From assembly GCF_002754245.1 (NCBI RefSeq), contig NZ_PEEX01000001.1:4196001-4260000 (forward strand): a stretch of DNA of 64,000 nt, written 5' to 3'. Origin of the DNA: Chryseobacterium sp. 52. GTDB lineage: Bacteria; Bacteroidota; Bacteroidia; Flavobacteriales; Weeksellaceae. The position numbers were made by a program, and so were the translations under genes. This document shows positions 33,007 through 41,040 of the stretch, one piece after another. How positions within the stretch are numbered: the first letter of the stretch is position 1; each line of letters begins with the position of its first letter. The notes below the pieces were generated by a model, which searched no databases, was not told where the DNA came from, and was given only the letters and a program-made list of their open reading frames with translations.

Positions 33007-33031
33007 GAGCGATAATATTTCAATATATTTG
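32997..33031 (+). promoter_or_regulatory. Promoter of the PlsC-like gene, overlapping the small ORF end
   Basis: TTTG (32997-33000) and TATATTTG (33024-33031) match the -33 and -7 elements with 23 bases between. The start would fall near 33038, inside the following hairpin, with about 44 bases of leader before 33082. Confidence 0.5.
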
Positions 33032-33032
33032 T

Positions 33033-33066
33033 AAAGTATAACCCATTTGGTTATACTTTTTTGTTT
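33033..33066 (+). terminator. Terminator after the 20-residue peptide ORF
   Basis: AAAGTATAACC and GGTTATACTTT form an 11-bp stem with a 5-base loop, followed by a T-rich run (TTTTTGTTTTT). It can end the short transcript that carries the small ORF. Confidence 0.75.
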
Positions 33067-33081
33067 TTAATCTAAAGATAT

Positions 33082-33684
33082 ATGAGAAAACTGTTAGGTA
33101 AATTGATGTTAAAGTTACTGGGCTGGAAAGTCGTGCTGCAAGGCGATGCGAAAAGCCTTAACAGATGTATCCTTGTGGTAGCGCCACATACGCACAACAT
33201 GGAATATCTATTGGGAAATCTTGCCTACTGGTCTTTAGAAAAACCATTAAAAATCATCATTAAAGATGCCCATACCAAAGCATGGTACGGAAGTCTTGTA
33301 AGAGGACTGGGTGGTATCGGAATCGACAGAAGTCAGAAGAATGACCTGGTGAATTTTGTGGCCAAACAATTTGAAAAAGAAGATTTCAGTCTGGTAATCA
33401 CACCCGAAGGTACCAGAAGCTGGGTTCCGAAATGGAGAAAAGGATTTTACCATATGGCACTGGCAGCAAAAGTACCCATCGTTCTGGCCGCCGGAGATTT
33501 CAAAAGAAATATTGTGTATTTAGGCTACACCATATCTTATGAAAGAATTTCTTCTGTTCCTTTTTCAGAAATTATGGCCGAGATTCAGGATTATTATATC
33601 AAAAATGACATCGGTCCTAAAATACCGGCTAACTGGAATCCCAATATTATGGGAACAGGCAATGAGGAAGAAGTTAGAAGTTAG
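33082..33684 (+). CDS. PlsC-like 1-acylglycerol-3-phosphate acyltransferase family protein
   Basis: The 200-residue protein has APHTHNMEYLLGN (about 34-46; the motif I histidine with an N-x-E in place of the usual H-x-x-x-x-D), IGIDRSQ (about 84) and TPEGTRSWVPKWRKGF (about 112-127), the second acyltransferase motif. It would move acyl chains to a glycerophospholipid or similar acceptor at the membrane. The H-x-x-x-x-E form is a departure from the canonical aspartate. The stop codon lies inside a tandem AAGTTAG repeat, so the last residues (EEVRS) may be derived from it. Confidence 0.85.
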   Translation: MRKLLGKLMLKLLGWKVVLQGDAKSLNRCILVVAPHTHNMEYLLGNLAYWSLEKPLKIIIKDAHTKAWYGSLVRGLGGIGIDRSQKNDLVNFVAKQFEKEDFSLVITPEGTRSWVPKWRKGFYHMALAAKVPIVLAAGDFKRNIVYLGYTISYERISSVPFSEIMAEIQDYYIKNDIGPKIPANWNPNIMGTGNEEEVRS

Positions 33685-33705
33685 AAGTTAGAAGTTAGAA
33701 GTTAG
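33671..33705. repeat. Five tandem AAGTTAG heptamers
   Basis: AAGTTAG is repeated five times without interruption from 33671 to 33705. The second unit supplies the TAG stop of the acyltransferase gene. Similar words (TTAGAAATTAGAAG, GTTAGTTGCTAG) occur in several other intergenic stretches of the window. Confidence 0.9.
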
Positions 33706-33777
33706 AGAAATTACTTTTATTCAATCAATCATCATTTAGGATTCATCAATTATAATTTATCATTCATCACTTATAAA

Positions 33778-34209
33778 ATGAAAGATCAGACTAAAGAAGA
33801 GCTCCTTACGTTCTTAAACAACTGGGGAAACGGTGTAACATTAGCAAAAACACTTGAAATACAATTCATCGATATCGACGTTGAAAATGAAACGCTTACC
33901 GCTACCATGCCTGTACAGCCGAAGGTACACCAACCTTTTGGGATTCTGCATGGAGGGGCAAGTTGTGTATTGGCTGAAACGTTAGGTTCAAGCCTGTCCA
34001 ATATTTTTATCGATGGTAATAAATATTATGGTGTGGGAACCAATATCAATTCTAATCATCTTAAAAGTAAAAAAGACGGAATTGTAACCGCTACAGCTCG
34101 TTTTATCAGAAAAGGAAAGACCATGCACGTTTCTGAAATAGAGATCAGAGATGAAAAAGGAATACTGATCAATCATACGACAATGACCAATAATATCATT
34201 CTGAGATAA
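33778..34209 (+). CDS. Hotdog-fold thioesterase, PaaI/MenI family
   Basis: The 143-residue enzyme has QPFGILHGGASCVLAETLGS (about 45-64), the PaaI/MenI catalytic block with G-x-x-H-G-G and a following glutamate. MenI-type members hydrolyse 1,4-dihydroxy-2-naphthoyl-CoA in menaquinone synthesis. The isochorismate-synthase-like gene at 37369 supports such a role, though three genes lie between. PaaI-type phenylacetyl-CoA activity is the alternative. A terminator follows at 34234-34262. Confidence 0.85.
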   Translation: MKDQTKEELLTFLNNWGNGVTLAKTLEIQFIDIDVENETLTATMPVQPKVHQPFGILHGGASCVLAETLGSSLSNIFIDGNKYYGVGTNINSNHLKSKKDGIVTATARFIRKGKTMHVSEIEIRDEKGILINHTTMTNNIILR

Positions 34210-34233
34210 TTCAAAAACATCAATAAAATATAT

Positions 34234-34262
34234 AAGACTCAATTTTTTTGAGTCTTTTTTTA
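34234..34262 (+). terminator. Terminator after the MenI-like thioesterase gene
   Basis: AAGACTCAA (34234-34242) and TTGAGTCTT (34248-34256) make a perfect 9-bp stem with a T5 loop, followed by eight or more T residues. It is a strong intrinsic terminator. Confidence 0.9.
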
Positions 34263-34326
34263 TATACTTGCTGCAACCTTTTTCTTTTTTATCATCTTAT
34301 AATTGTAACCCATATAATTATCAATT

Positions 34327-35364
34327 ATGAAAAAATTAATTTTATCTTTTGTTCTGTTGATTTTAACACTATCATCTTGCTCCAGAACTATTGTAGATCC
34401 ACCGGATGATAAATTGATAAATGCAGTGGATGTATATGTAGCCGGAAAAGAAAACAACCAGGTTTGTTATTGGAAGAATACTGTAAAAACAAACTTAATC
34501 AATGGAAATAATCTGGACCCGATTTCTGTTTATGCAGAAAATAATGACACTTATTTTTTAGCCCGCTCTCCATTTAATCCTGCAAATCCACAAAATTATG
34601 AATACTATTTTTGGAAAAACAATTTGAGACAAGAAGTGAAACAATATTTAAACATTCCTGCAAGTCTGTATTTTTCTTTTCAACAATTTCAAGTTAAAAA
34701 TGGGGATATCTATATTACAGGCATCGTTGAAAATTTAAATCCTCCCACTCCTATGGATAAATATGAAGTTTGTTATTGGAAAAATGGAGTAAAAAACATT
34801 GTGCTTAAACATAATGTCCAATCAATTGAAGTTAATTCATCAGTAATTAATTCAGATTTTTATATGATTAGCCATAAATATAATACTGCAACAGCAAATT
34901 TTGAACATGGCTATTATAAAAACAGCATCTATACTTCTTTAACCTCTCAAAGCAACTTCTTTGTTGGCAATGGTATATTTGCAGACTCAAATGACACTTT
35001 ACTCTTCTATTCTGACGGAGCAAATAATTCTAACATTTTAAAAAATTTATCTAACAGCAACGTTACAACTGTTCCTTTTGAATTTAGAAATTTTACACTT
35101 GATAAAGTCAACAATACAAGATATTTTGTAGCTCCTACTAAATACTGTAAAAATAATATAAATAACATTACTGATTTTTCGACCGATCCGAATGGTTTTA
35201 AATTCATAACAGACATTAAGTTTTTAAATAATAATTCATATATTATTAGACATCGTGATAATAATCAGGGGATTGCTCAAAAAGTATTTATAAATGATGT
35301 CGAAGCACAAAGTATTGCCGATCCAAATGGAAAATTTGTCTCCCTCTTCGTCATAGAAAACTGA
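34327..35364 (+). CDS. Lipoprotein of unknown function, AT-rich
   Basis: The 345-residue protein has a lipobox (LTLSSC, cysteine about 19). The mature part repeats a pattern of short beta blades: AVDVYVAGKENNQVCYWKN, YYFWKNN, YEVCYWKNGVKN, HGYYKNS, which resembles kelch- or WD-like propeller repeats built on a Y-W/Y-K-N core. I do not recognise a named family. Codon use is much richer in A and T than in the neighbours, suggesting acquired DNA. The sigma-factor gene starts 1 base after its stop. Confidence 0.75.
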   Translation: MKKLILSFVLLILTLSSCSRTIVDPPDDKLINAVDVYVAGKENNQVCYWKNTVKTNLINGNNLDPISVYAENNDTYFLARSPFNPANPQNYEYYFWKNNLRQEVKQYLNIPASLYFSFQQFQVKNGDIYITGIVENLNPPTPMDKYEVCYWKNGVKNIVLKHNVQSIEVNSSVINSDFYMISHKYNTATANFEHGYYKNSIYTSLTSQSNFFVGNGIFADSNDTLLFYSDGANNSNILKNLSNSNVTTVPFEFRNFTLDKVNNTRYFVAPTKYCKNNINNITDFSTDPNGFKFITDIKFLNNNSYIIRHRDNNQGIAQKVFINDVEAQSIADPNGKFVSLFVIEN

Positions 35365-35365
35365 T

Positions 35366-36451
35366 ATGGAAAACAAAGACTGGAATCATATCTATACCCA
35401 ATTATCCCCAAACCTTTTGGGGATTTGTCGCAGATATATACCGGACATCTATGCTGCAGAAGATATCCTTCAGGACAGCTTCATGACGGCTATCCAAAAA
35501 GGTCATCAGCTTAAAAACGAAAAACTTCTTTTTGCGTGGCTTAAGAAAATTGTGATCAACAATGCCCTGCTCTATCTCCGGAAAAGCAGCCGGGAAACCT
35601 CTATTGACACGGAAACTTCAGAAATCCCCGAAATATCATTAGCGATGAATGAAAATATGGAAGAAAAAACGTCTGTTCTTGCTTACGATTTTACGAGTGA
35701 AGAGCTGCTCTCCTCTATTGACAGCCTTCCTTCTCACCACAAGTCAGTTTTTAATTTATATTTAATTGAGAATTACTCCCATGCTGAAATTGCCGGTATA
35801 CTGGGTATTTCTGTCAATACATCGAAATCCCATCTTCTGAGAGCGAAAAAATTTGTAAAAAACTATTTGATTGATCATGTTATAAAACCTGACACTCCCA
35901 AAAATAAAAGAAAAATTACCCAGTTGCTTATTTTCATGGGACTGGGAGGCCTGGTATGGGCACAAACTTTTAAAAATACATTTTCAGACTTTTTGGTTCA
36001 GCCTTCCCGATCTCTTGAAATTCCGGAAAATACAATCCAACAAGACATCAGTTCCCTATCAAATTCCATGGCCAACTGGAAAATAAAAGTTCTTACCGGA
36101 ATAGGTATTTTCGCAGTGATAGTAAGCTCTATTATTATTTTCAAACCTGGGAATCAGGAAATCCCTGGAAAACATATTCAAGCTGAAAGAAAGGTTATAG
36201 TTCAGGAAAAAGAAAAAACTGGAAACAAAAACTCTGATCTCACTACTTTTAATAAAAGTACACATTACCCGGCAGATAAAAGAATGACCACAACGACTCC
36301 ATCTGAAAAAGTGAATGTTCAAAAAGAAAATAGTAAAATAACTCTGAAACACCAGAAAAATATAATAAAAGATTCATCTGAAAAGACGATTAAAAAGATC
36401 ATTGTTGTAAAGAAAATTATTCAGAGAGACACGATTTACGTTGAGAGATAA
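35366..36451 (+). CDS. ECF sigma factor fused to membrane segments
   Basis: Residues 1-170 form an ECF sigma-70 factor: region 2 (AAEDILQDSFMTAIQKG, about 30-46) and region 4 helix-turn-helix (YSHAEIAGILGISVNTSKSHLLRAK, about 137-161, broken here). The frame then continues about 190 residues with two hydrophobic segments (about 184-200 and 241-259) and a lysine-rich tail ending RDTIYVER. Normal ECF factors end near residue 180, so this looks like a sigma factor joined to an anti-sigma-like membrane part. The outer-membrane protein gene follows after 9 bases and is its likely partner. Confidence 0.88.
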   Translation: MENKDWNHIYTQLSPNLLGICRRYIPDIYAAEDILQDSFMTAIQKGHQLKNEKLLFAWLKKIVINNALLYLRKSSRETSIDTETSEIPEISLAMNENMEEKTSVLAYDFTSEELLSSIDSLPSHHKSVFNLYLIENYSHAEIAGILGISVNTSKSHLLRAKKFVKNYLIDHVIKPDTPKNKRKITQLLIFMGLGGLVWAQTFKNTFSDFLVQPSRSLEIPENTIQQDISSLSNSMANWKIKVLTGIGIFAVIVSSIIIFKPGNQEIPGKHIQAERKVIVQEKEKTGNKNSDLTTFNKSTHYPADKRMTTTTPSEKVNVQKENSKITLKHQKNIIKDSSEKTIKKIIVVKKIIQRDTIYVER

Positions 36452-36460
36452 ACCCCTATT

Positions 36461-37345
36461 ATGCCTTTTAAAAAATTAGTTTTTATTATTTTTCTGCTTA
36501 GTCTGGAGCTAGTGAATGCCCAGAGGAAAAAAACGGATACAGTCTATGTGTACGAAAAAGTCATTGTTTATGATACCGTTTATTTAGAAAAAGCTTTAAA
36601 AATAAAAACCAACGACCTTCATTTCAAGCCAAGGGTTTTTAACGAGGCTGCAATCCGGGAACTTTCTTTTTTTGACTTTCATATTATAGACACAACAAAG
36701 GGGCTACTGATTCCTACAAGAAAATTTGAGTTAGGTGTGGAAGCCGGAATAGGTTTAAAGAACAGCAACTGGGCTAAAGAATCCTCAGATAACAGACAAC
36801 AGACCGGATTCAATGCCGGAATCTGGATTTCAAGAAATGTCTTTAAAAGATTTTCACTGATGCTTTCCGCTCATGTTTATTACTGGAATTCCACTTTTGA
36901 CCTTGATGCCAATAAAGAAGAAACCTGGCTGGACGGATATTATTTTACAGAAGACCACCAACCTCTTTTATTCCAGAAATTTAATGATAAACATCTGGAG
37001 TATGCCATGCAGTTGAAATTATTCTATGAATGGAAAAAATTCCGTCCGTTTATAGGGTTTTTAGCGAATCAGAATATTTATAAGATGCAGTTTATGGTTC
37101 CTGAAAACAATGTCCTCAACAAACTTGATGATTTCAAGTCTCAACAGATCAACTTTGGATATTCTTTCGGAGTCCAATACAGAATCATGCAAAAACTACT
37201 TCTGTCTCTGGAATATCAGGAATACACAATGAAAAATATTTCATTAAAAAACAGCTCTTTTAATTTTGACATTTTTAAGACTAATAATACCTTTGCTGAA
37301 AGGAAAATCAACCTGGGAATTTCCTATAGAATTTCCAGCTGGTGA
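36461..37345 (+). CDS. Outer-membrane beta-barrel protein of unknown function
   Basis: The 294-residue protein has a signal peptide (ending VNAQ, about 20) and then DTVYVYEKVIVYDTVYLEK (about 24-42), a D-T-V-Y repeat that echoes the DTIYVER end of the preceding sigma protein. The C-terminal two thirds alternate hydrophobic and polar residues with aromatic ends, as in small outer-membrane barrels (FELGVEAGIGL, FSLMLSAHVYYWNST, KINLGISYRISSW at the end). It is co-transcribed with the sigma gene. Function unknown. Confidence 0.75.
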   Translation: MPFKKLVFIIFLLSLELVNAQRKKTDTVYVYEKVIVYDTVYLEKALKIKTNDLHFKPRVFNEAAIRELSFFDFHIIDTTKGLLIPTRKFELGVEAGIGLKNSNWAKESSDNRQQTGFNAGIWISRNVFKRFSLMLSAHVYYWNSTFDLDANKEETWLDGYYFTEDHQPLLFQKFNDKHLEYAMQLKLFYEWKKFRPFIGFLANQNIYKMQFMVPENNVLNKLDDFKSQQINFGYSFGVQYRIMQKLLLSLEYQEYTMKNISLKNSSFNFDIFKTNNTFAERKINLGISYRISSW

Positions 37346-37368
37346 TTTCCAAAATTCATCCGTAGCTC

Positions 37369-38334
37369 ATGATTTATTTCAAACTTCCTTTCGACGAAAC
37401 CTTATATTCAACTGATCAAAAAAACACCAGAGAATCTATTCATTTTCACTCTTTTGACCGGTTGAGGCAGATCAGTTTTGAAGGCAATATTACCGAAGCA
37501 TCCGAACAGTTTGAAAAGGCTCTTATCACTCATGAAACTCTGTTAAAAGATGAAAGCCATTTTAATGCAGAAACCAAAGAGGAATATATAAATACCCTGC
37601 ATAAGGTTATTGGTGTCATTAAAGACCATCAGCTGCCCAAACTTGTCTATTCAAGAAGAAAGATATTCAAAGGCTTTAACGGGATTGATTTTAAAGAAAG
37701 CTTTAAAAAGCTTTGTACCTCTTACCCCAATGCATTCAGGTATATTTTTAATGATGGACAGCATGCGTGGATGGGTGCTTTTTCGGAAATTTTAGGGAAG
37801 TTCAATACCACGACCCATCAATTTGAAACGATGAGTCTTGCGGGAACACTTCCGGTATCTGAGAACTGGACAGAAAAGGAAATTGAGGAGCAGAAACCCG
37901 TTACATCTTACATTAAAGATATTCTGAAAAACTATTCTGAAAACACAGAAATATCAGAAACCTACGATCATATTTCGGGAAATATCAAGCATCTCCGCAC
38001 AGATTTTAAAGCCCGCATCAAGCCTGAGGATCTGGACAGTCTTATTAATGACCTCCATCCTACTCCAGCGGTCTGTGGTATTCCAAAGGATTTCTGTAAA
38101 ATGAATATTCAGAAATTTGAAAAATTCCCCCGCGAGCTTTATGCAGGGTTCATTAAAGTGGAAACAGATGAAAGCATCATGTATTTCGTCAATCTGAGAT
38201 GTGCAAGGCTTTATCAGGACGCTGTACATGTCTTTGTAGGTGGCGGTATCACGGCACAAAGCAGTCCGGAAAAAGAGTGGCAGGAAACGGAACTTAAATC
38301 GGAAGCGATTTTAAAGAATATTGTAACTTCTTAA
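37369..38334 (+). CDS. Chorismate-binding enzyme, isochorismate synthase-like
   Basis: The 321-residue protein has the C-terminal signatures of chorismate-utilising enzymes: LHPTPAVCGIPK (about 224-235), ELYAGFIKVE (about 250-259), VNLRCARL (about 270) and VGGGITAQSSPEKEWQETELKS (about 287-308, broken here). It is shorter at the N-terminus than E. coli MenF. The likely reaction is chorismate to isochorismate, the first step of menaquinone synthesis. It is the fourth gene in a row with the sigma cluster but probably belongs functionally with the thioesterase at 33778. Confidence 0.85.
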   Translation: MIYFKLPFDETLYSTDQKNTRESIHFHSFDRLRQISFEGNITEASEQFEKALITHETLLKDESHFNAETKEEYINTLHKVIGVIKDHQLPKLVYSRRKIFKGFNGIDFKESFKKLCTSYPNAFRYIFNDGQHAWMGAFSEILGKFNTTTHQFETMSLAGTLPVSENWTEKEIEEQKPVTSYIKDILKNYSENTEISETYDHISGNIKHLRTDFKARIKPEDLDSLINDLHPTPAVCGIPKDFCKMNIQKFEKFPRELYAGFIKVETDESIMYFVNLRCARLYQDAVHVFVGGGITAQSSPEKEWQETELKSEAILKNIVTS

Positions 38335-38390
38335 GCGTAAAAGGATAAAGAACAGGAGCTTCAAAGGTTTCAGTTTTATTCAAATAACAA

Positions 38391-38420
38391 AAAAACCTCC
38401 TTCATCCGAAAGAGGTTTTT
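38391..38420. terminator. Bidirectional terminator between convergent genes
   Basis: AAAAACCTC (38391-38399) and GAGGTTTTT (38412-38420) form a 9-bp stem with T runs on both strands. It separates the isochorismate synthase gene from the convergent small membrane protein gene. Confidence 0.8.
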
Positions 38421-38447
38421 ATTATATAGAATAATGTGATTCTGAGA

Positions 38448-38642
38448 TTATTTCTTCACTCCAATCCTGCTCCATGTATCTAACACGAAAAGCAAAATCA
38501 AACCGAGAACTGCTGAAGCGATTGAAAATACAAACTTCAGGTTATCTTCTGATAAAAGATCCGTCTGCCAGTCTAATGCATAAAGATTGATGGCAATAAA
38601 AACGATAAACACAACTAGAAATACTTTATAAAACTTCTGCAT
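38448..38642 (-). CDS. Small two-helix membrane protein
   Basis: The 64-residue protein has two hydrophobic segments (about 6-22 and 36-54) with DWQTDLLSEDN between them and a positively charged end RIGVKK. No family is recognised. The MarC gene ends 5 bases upstream on the same strand, so the two are co-transcribed. Size, frame and the downstream terminator support it as a real gene. Confidence 0.7.
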   Translation of the reverse strand: MQKFYKVFLVVFIVFIAINLYALDWQTDLLSEDNLKFVFSIASAVLGLILLFVLDTWSRIGVKK

Positions 38643-38647
38643 GATTC

Positions 38648-39250
38648 TTAAAAATTAATATAGTTCTGCACCAATTGGGCAAAGTTTGCGGTAAATAATT
38701 TTATTGAAATTGCCAAAAGGATGATCCCGAAAACCTTCTGAAGAATAGACAGAGTAGCCTCTCCCATTTTGTTTTCCAGCCATTTCGCTGATTTCAGCAC
38801 CAAATATACGAAAATTGTATTGAGAACAATTCCTAAAATAATATTAATATCATGAAATTCAGCTCTCAGTGACAGGGTTGTCGTAAGAGTTCCTGCTCCT
38901 GCAACCAGAGGAAATGCAATAGGGACAATGGATGCCGCCTTTGCTTCAGTGGTTTTATTGATTTCAATTCCAAGAATCATTTCCAGGGCTATGATAAAAA
39001 TCACAAAAGCTCCTGCAATAGCAAAGGAATTGACATCTACTCCAATAAGTTTGAGGATTTTATTTCCTACGAACAGAAAAACAATCATGATTACTCCTGC
39101 AGTAATAGATGCTTTTCCGGCTTCTATCTGCCCAAATTTCTGCTGAAGGCTTACCACAATGGGAACAGAGCCAATAATATCGATTACGGCAAAAAGAACC
39201 ATAAAGCAGGTAACGATCTCTTTAATAGAGAAATCATTAAATATTTCCAT
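38648..39250 (-). CDS. MarC-family (UPF0056) membrane protein
   Basis: The 200-residue protein has six hydrophobic segments. IVTCFMVLFAVIDIIGSVPIVVSL near the N-terminus and AIAGAFVIFIIALEMILG in the middle (broken here) are the MarC repeats, and IVPIAFPLVAGAGTLTTTL is the signature. MarC proteins sit in the inner membrane; their transport role is not settled despite the name. It is followed by the small membrane protein gene. Confidence 0.9.
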   Translation of the reverse strand: MEIFNDFSIKEIVTCFMVLFAVIDIIGSVPIVVSLQQKFGQIEAGKASITAGVIMIVFLFVGNKILKLIGVDVNSFAIAGAFVIFIIALEMILGIEINKTTEAKAASIVPIAFPLVAGAGTLTTTLSLRAEFHDINIILGIVLNTIFVYLVLKSAKWLENKMGEATLSILQKVFGIILLAISIKLFTANFAQLVQNYINF

Positions 39251-39294
39251 CTCTTTGTAATTAATAATTTCGCAAAAATATGAAAAAAAATTGA

Positions 39295-41040
39295 TTATTT
39301 GCTAATACGTGAATACAAATTAACAACTGCCTTTAAAAGTTCCTCCATTCCTTCCGGAGATTTCAATGGTGAGTATTTCTCCATTTGAATTCTTTGTGAT
39401 AAATTTCTGTATTCCTCGGCAACAGAAGATCCTTTATAACTTTCCAGAAATCCTCTGAAATCCTCTGAAGAACTTTGGAAATATTGCTTTCTTACCTCAA
39501 GATCCATTTCCTCTAAGACATCAAAGAACTTTTGATACTCTTCATTATCTTTAAGATTTTCAAGATAGCTGAAATAATCATTGATATCTGTTTTCAGCGT
39601 TTCTCTTATTTCTTTTTCTGTTTCAGCCACAGAACCAAGCGGTTTCGGAGATGTTGTTTCTCTAACTAACGCTCGTTTTTTTTGCCAAGTCTTAAATAAC
39701 AGATAGATCAAAAATAATCCTACAAGAATGGCAATATTGGTTAAAAGGATATTCCAGTGGAACTTGCTTTTCTCTTTTACTTTAAATGTAGTGGTCTTTA
39801 GAACAGGCGTATTTACCGTTTCTAAAAGGGTATTGGTGTATTCGTTTACCTTCTCAACCGTTGTACGGGATTCCAGAATCTGATCGTGGGAGAATGCATT
39901 CAGTGCAAGGGTTTTCTGCCCAAGATCTACATATTCCTTACTGGCCGGATCAAAGAAAGCAAACTGTTCGGTCTGGATTGAAATAGGTCCTGATTTTTTT
40001 GGAATAATAACATAATTAGCAAGGATCTCTCCTTTCATTCCTGTGGTTCCGGGAGCAACTCTGGATGTAATCTTAGGGGTAAAGACCTCGTAATCCGGAG
40101 ATGAAAGGATCTTTGGAAGATGCATATCCGGAAGATTTCCCTCACCCGAAACTTTGACGATGACATTAATGGGTTTTTCAACCTCTATTTTATCCTTTGA
40201 AGCATTATAAACATTCACATTGAAATTCCCTACTGCATTTTTAAAGCATTCAGGAGATCCCTCAGGAAGTTTCTTTACACTAAGCTTTACTTTATTGGAT
40301 AGAATTTTATTTTTACTTGCATAAGAGCTTATGGATGCCGATACAGAAGGAACCTCTACATAGCCTGCCTCATTAGGGAATACCATAAAAACCGCGACAA
40401 TCTGGGAGGCCATATTCCCGGCTCCTGAAGGATCTATCTCCGACTTGTTGAAGCTTACTGCATGTACATTAAGATTATCCTGATGCGGAAGATGAACATC
40501 TTTTACCTTTCTGAAATTGTTCATGCTTTTAGAGTACACTCTCAAAACAGCTATGGTAGGCTGATCCTGATAGATCTCACGGTCTTCTATCTCCATATTC
40601 AGATAGATATCGTTGGAAATATTGGAAGCAAGAGATCTTCTTTCAATAATCTCTTTTATAGTAACATCAAAAGGTTCTGTCTTATAGATCTTATTATTAA
40701 CGGTTACCAGTACGGAACCGATTTTTATTTTTCCTTTTTTCTTAGGTTCAAGAGCAATTCTGGATACTTTTTGAGTAACCAGAGTATTGGTAGCAGGGTC
40801 AATCAGCGTATTGGTAACCGATCCGCTCCCTATAATATTGAATTTTGAAAGGTCAGGAAGCTGAAAACGGGTCTGTGGCTCAAGGTCAATACCATTAAGT
40901 TCCAGAACAATGGTAAGGTTTACAATATCCTTTCCATTGTATTCTGCTTTATCAGATTCCATAAACAGGTTAACCTGTCCGTAAGAAATTACGGATGAAA
41001 GAATGAATAATATGTAAATCAGTCTTTGCTGCATCACCAA
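39295..41040 (-). CDS. batD: BatD-like aerotolerance protein
   Basis: The 581-residue protein has a signal peptide (ISYGQ end, about 22), several immunoglobulin-like oxygen-tolerance repeats (VNLFMESDKAEYNGKDIVNLTI and similar segments), a membrane segment (about 432-450) and a charged cytoplasmic end. This is the BatD architecture. It is last in the Bat operon and overlaps the TPR gene by 7 bases. The Bat proteins are thought to help cells cope with oxygen or envelope stress, possibly as chaperone-like complexes with the MoxR ATPase. Confidence 0.9.
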   Translation of the reverse strand: MVMQQRLIYILFILSSVISYGQVNLFMESDKAEYNGKDIVNLTIVLELNGIDLEPQTRFQLPDLSKFNIIGSGSVTNTLIDPATNTLVTQKVSRIALEPKKKGKIKIGSVLVTVNNKIYKTEPFDVTIKEIIERRSLASNISNDIYLNMEIEDREIYQDQPTIAVLRVYSKSMNNFRKVKDVHLPHQDNLNVHAVSFNKSEIDPSGAGNMASQIVAVFMVFPNEAGYVEVPSVSASISSYASKNKILSNKVKLSVKKLPEGSPECFKNAVGNFNVNVYNASKDKIEVEKPINVIVKVSGEGNLPDMHLPKILSSPDYEVFTPKITSRVAPGTTGMKGEILANYVIIPKKSGPISIQTEQFAFFDPASKEYVDLGQKTLALNAFSHDQILESRTTVEKVNEYTNTLLETVNTPVLKTTTFKVKEKSKFHWNILLTNIAILVGLFLIYLLFKTWQKKRALVRETTSPKPLGSVAETEKEIRETLKTDINDYFSYLENLKDNEEYQKFFDVLEEMDLEVRKQYFQSSSEDFRGFLESYKGSSVAEEYRNLSQRIQMEKYSPLKSPEGMEELLKAVVNLYSRISK

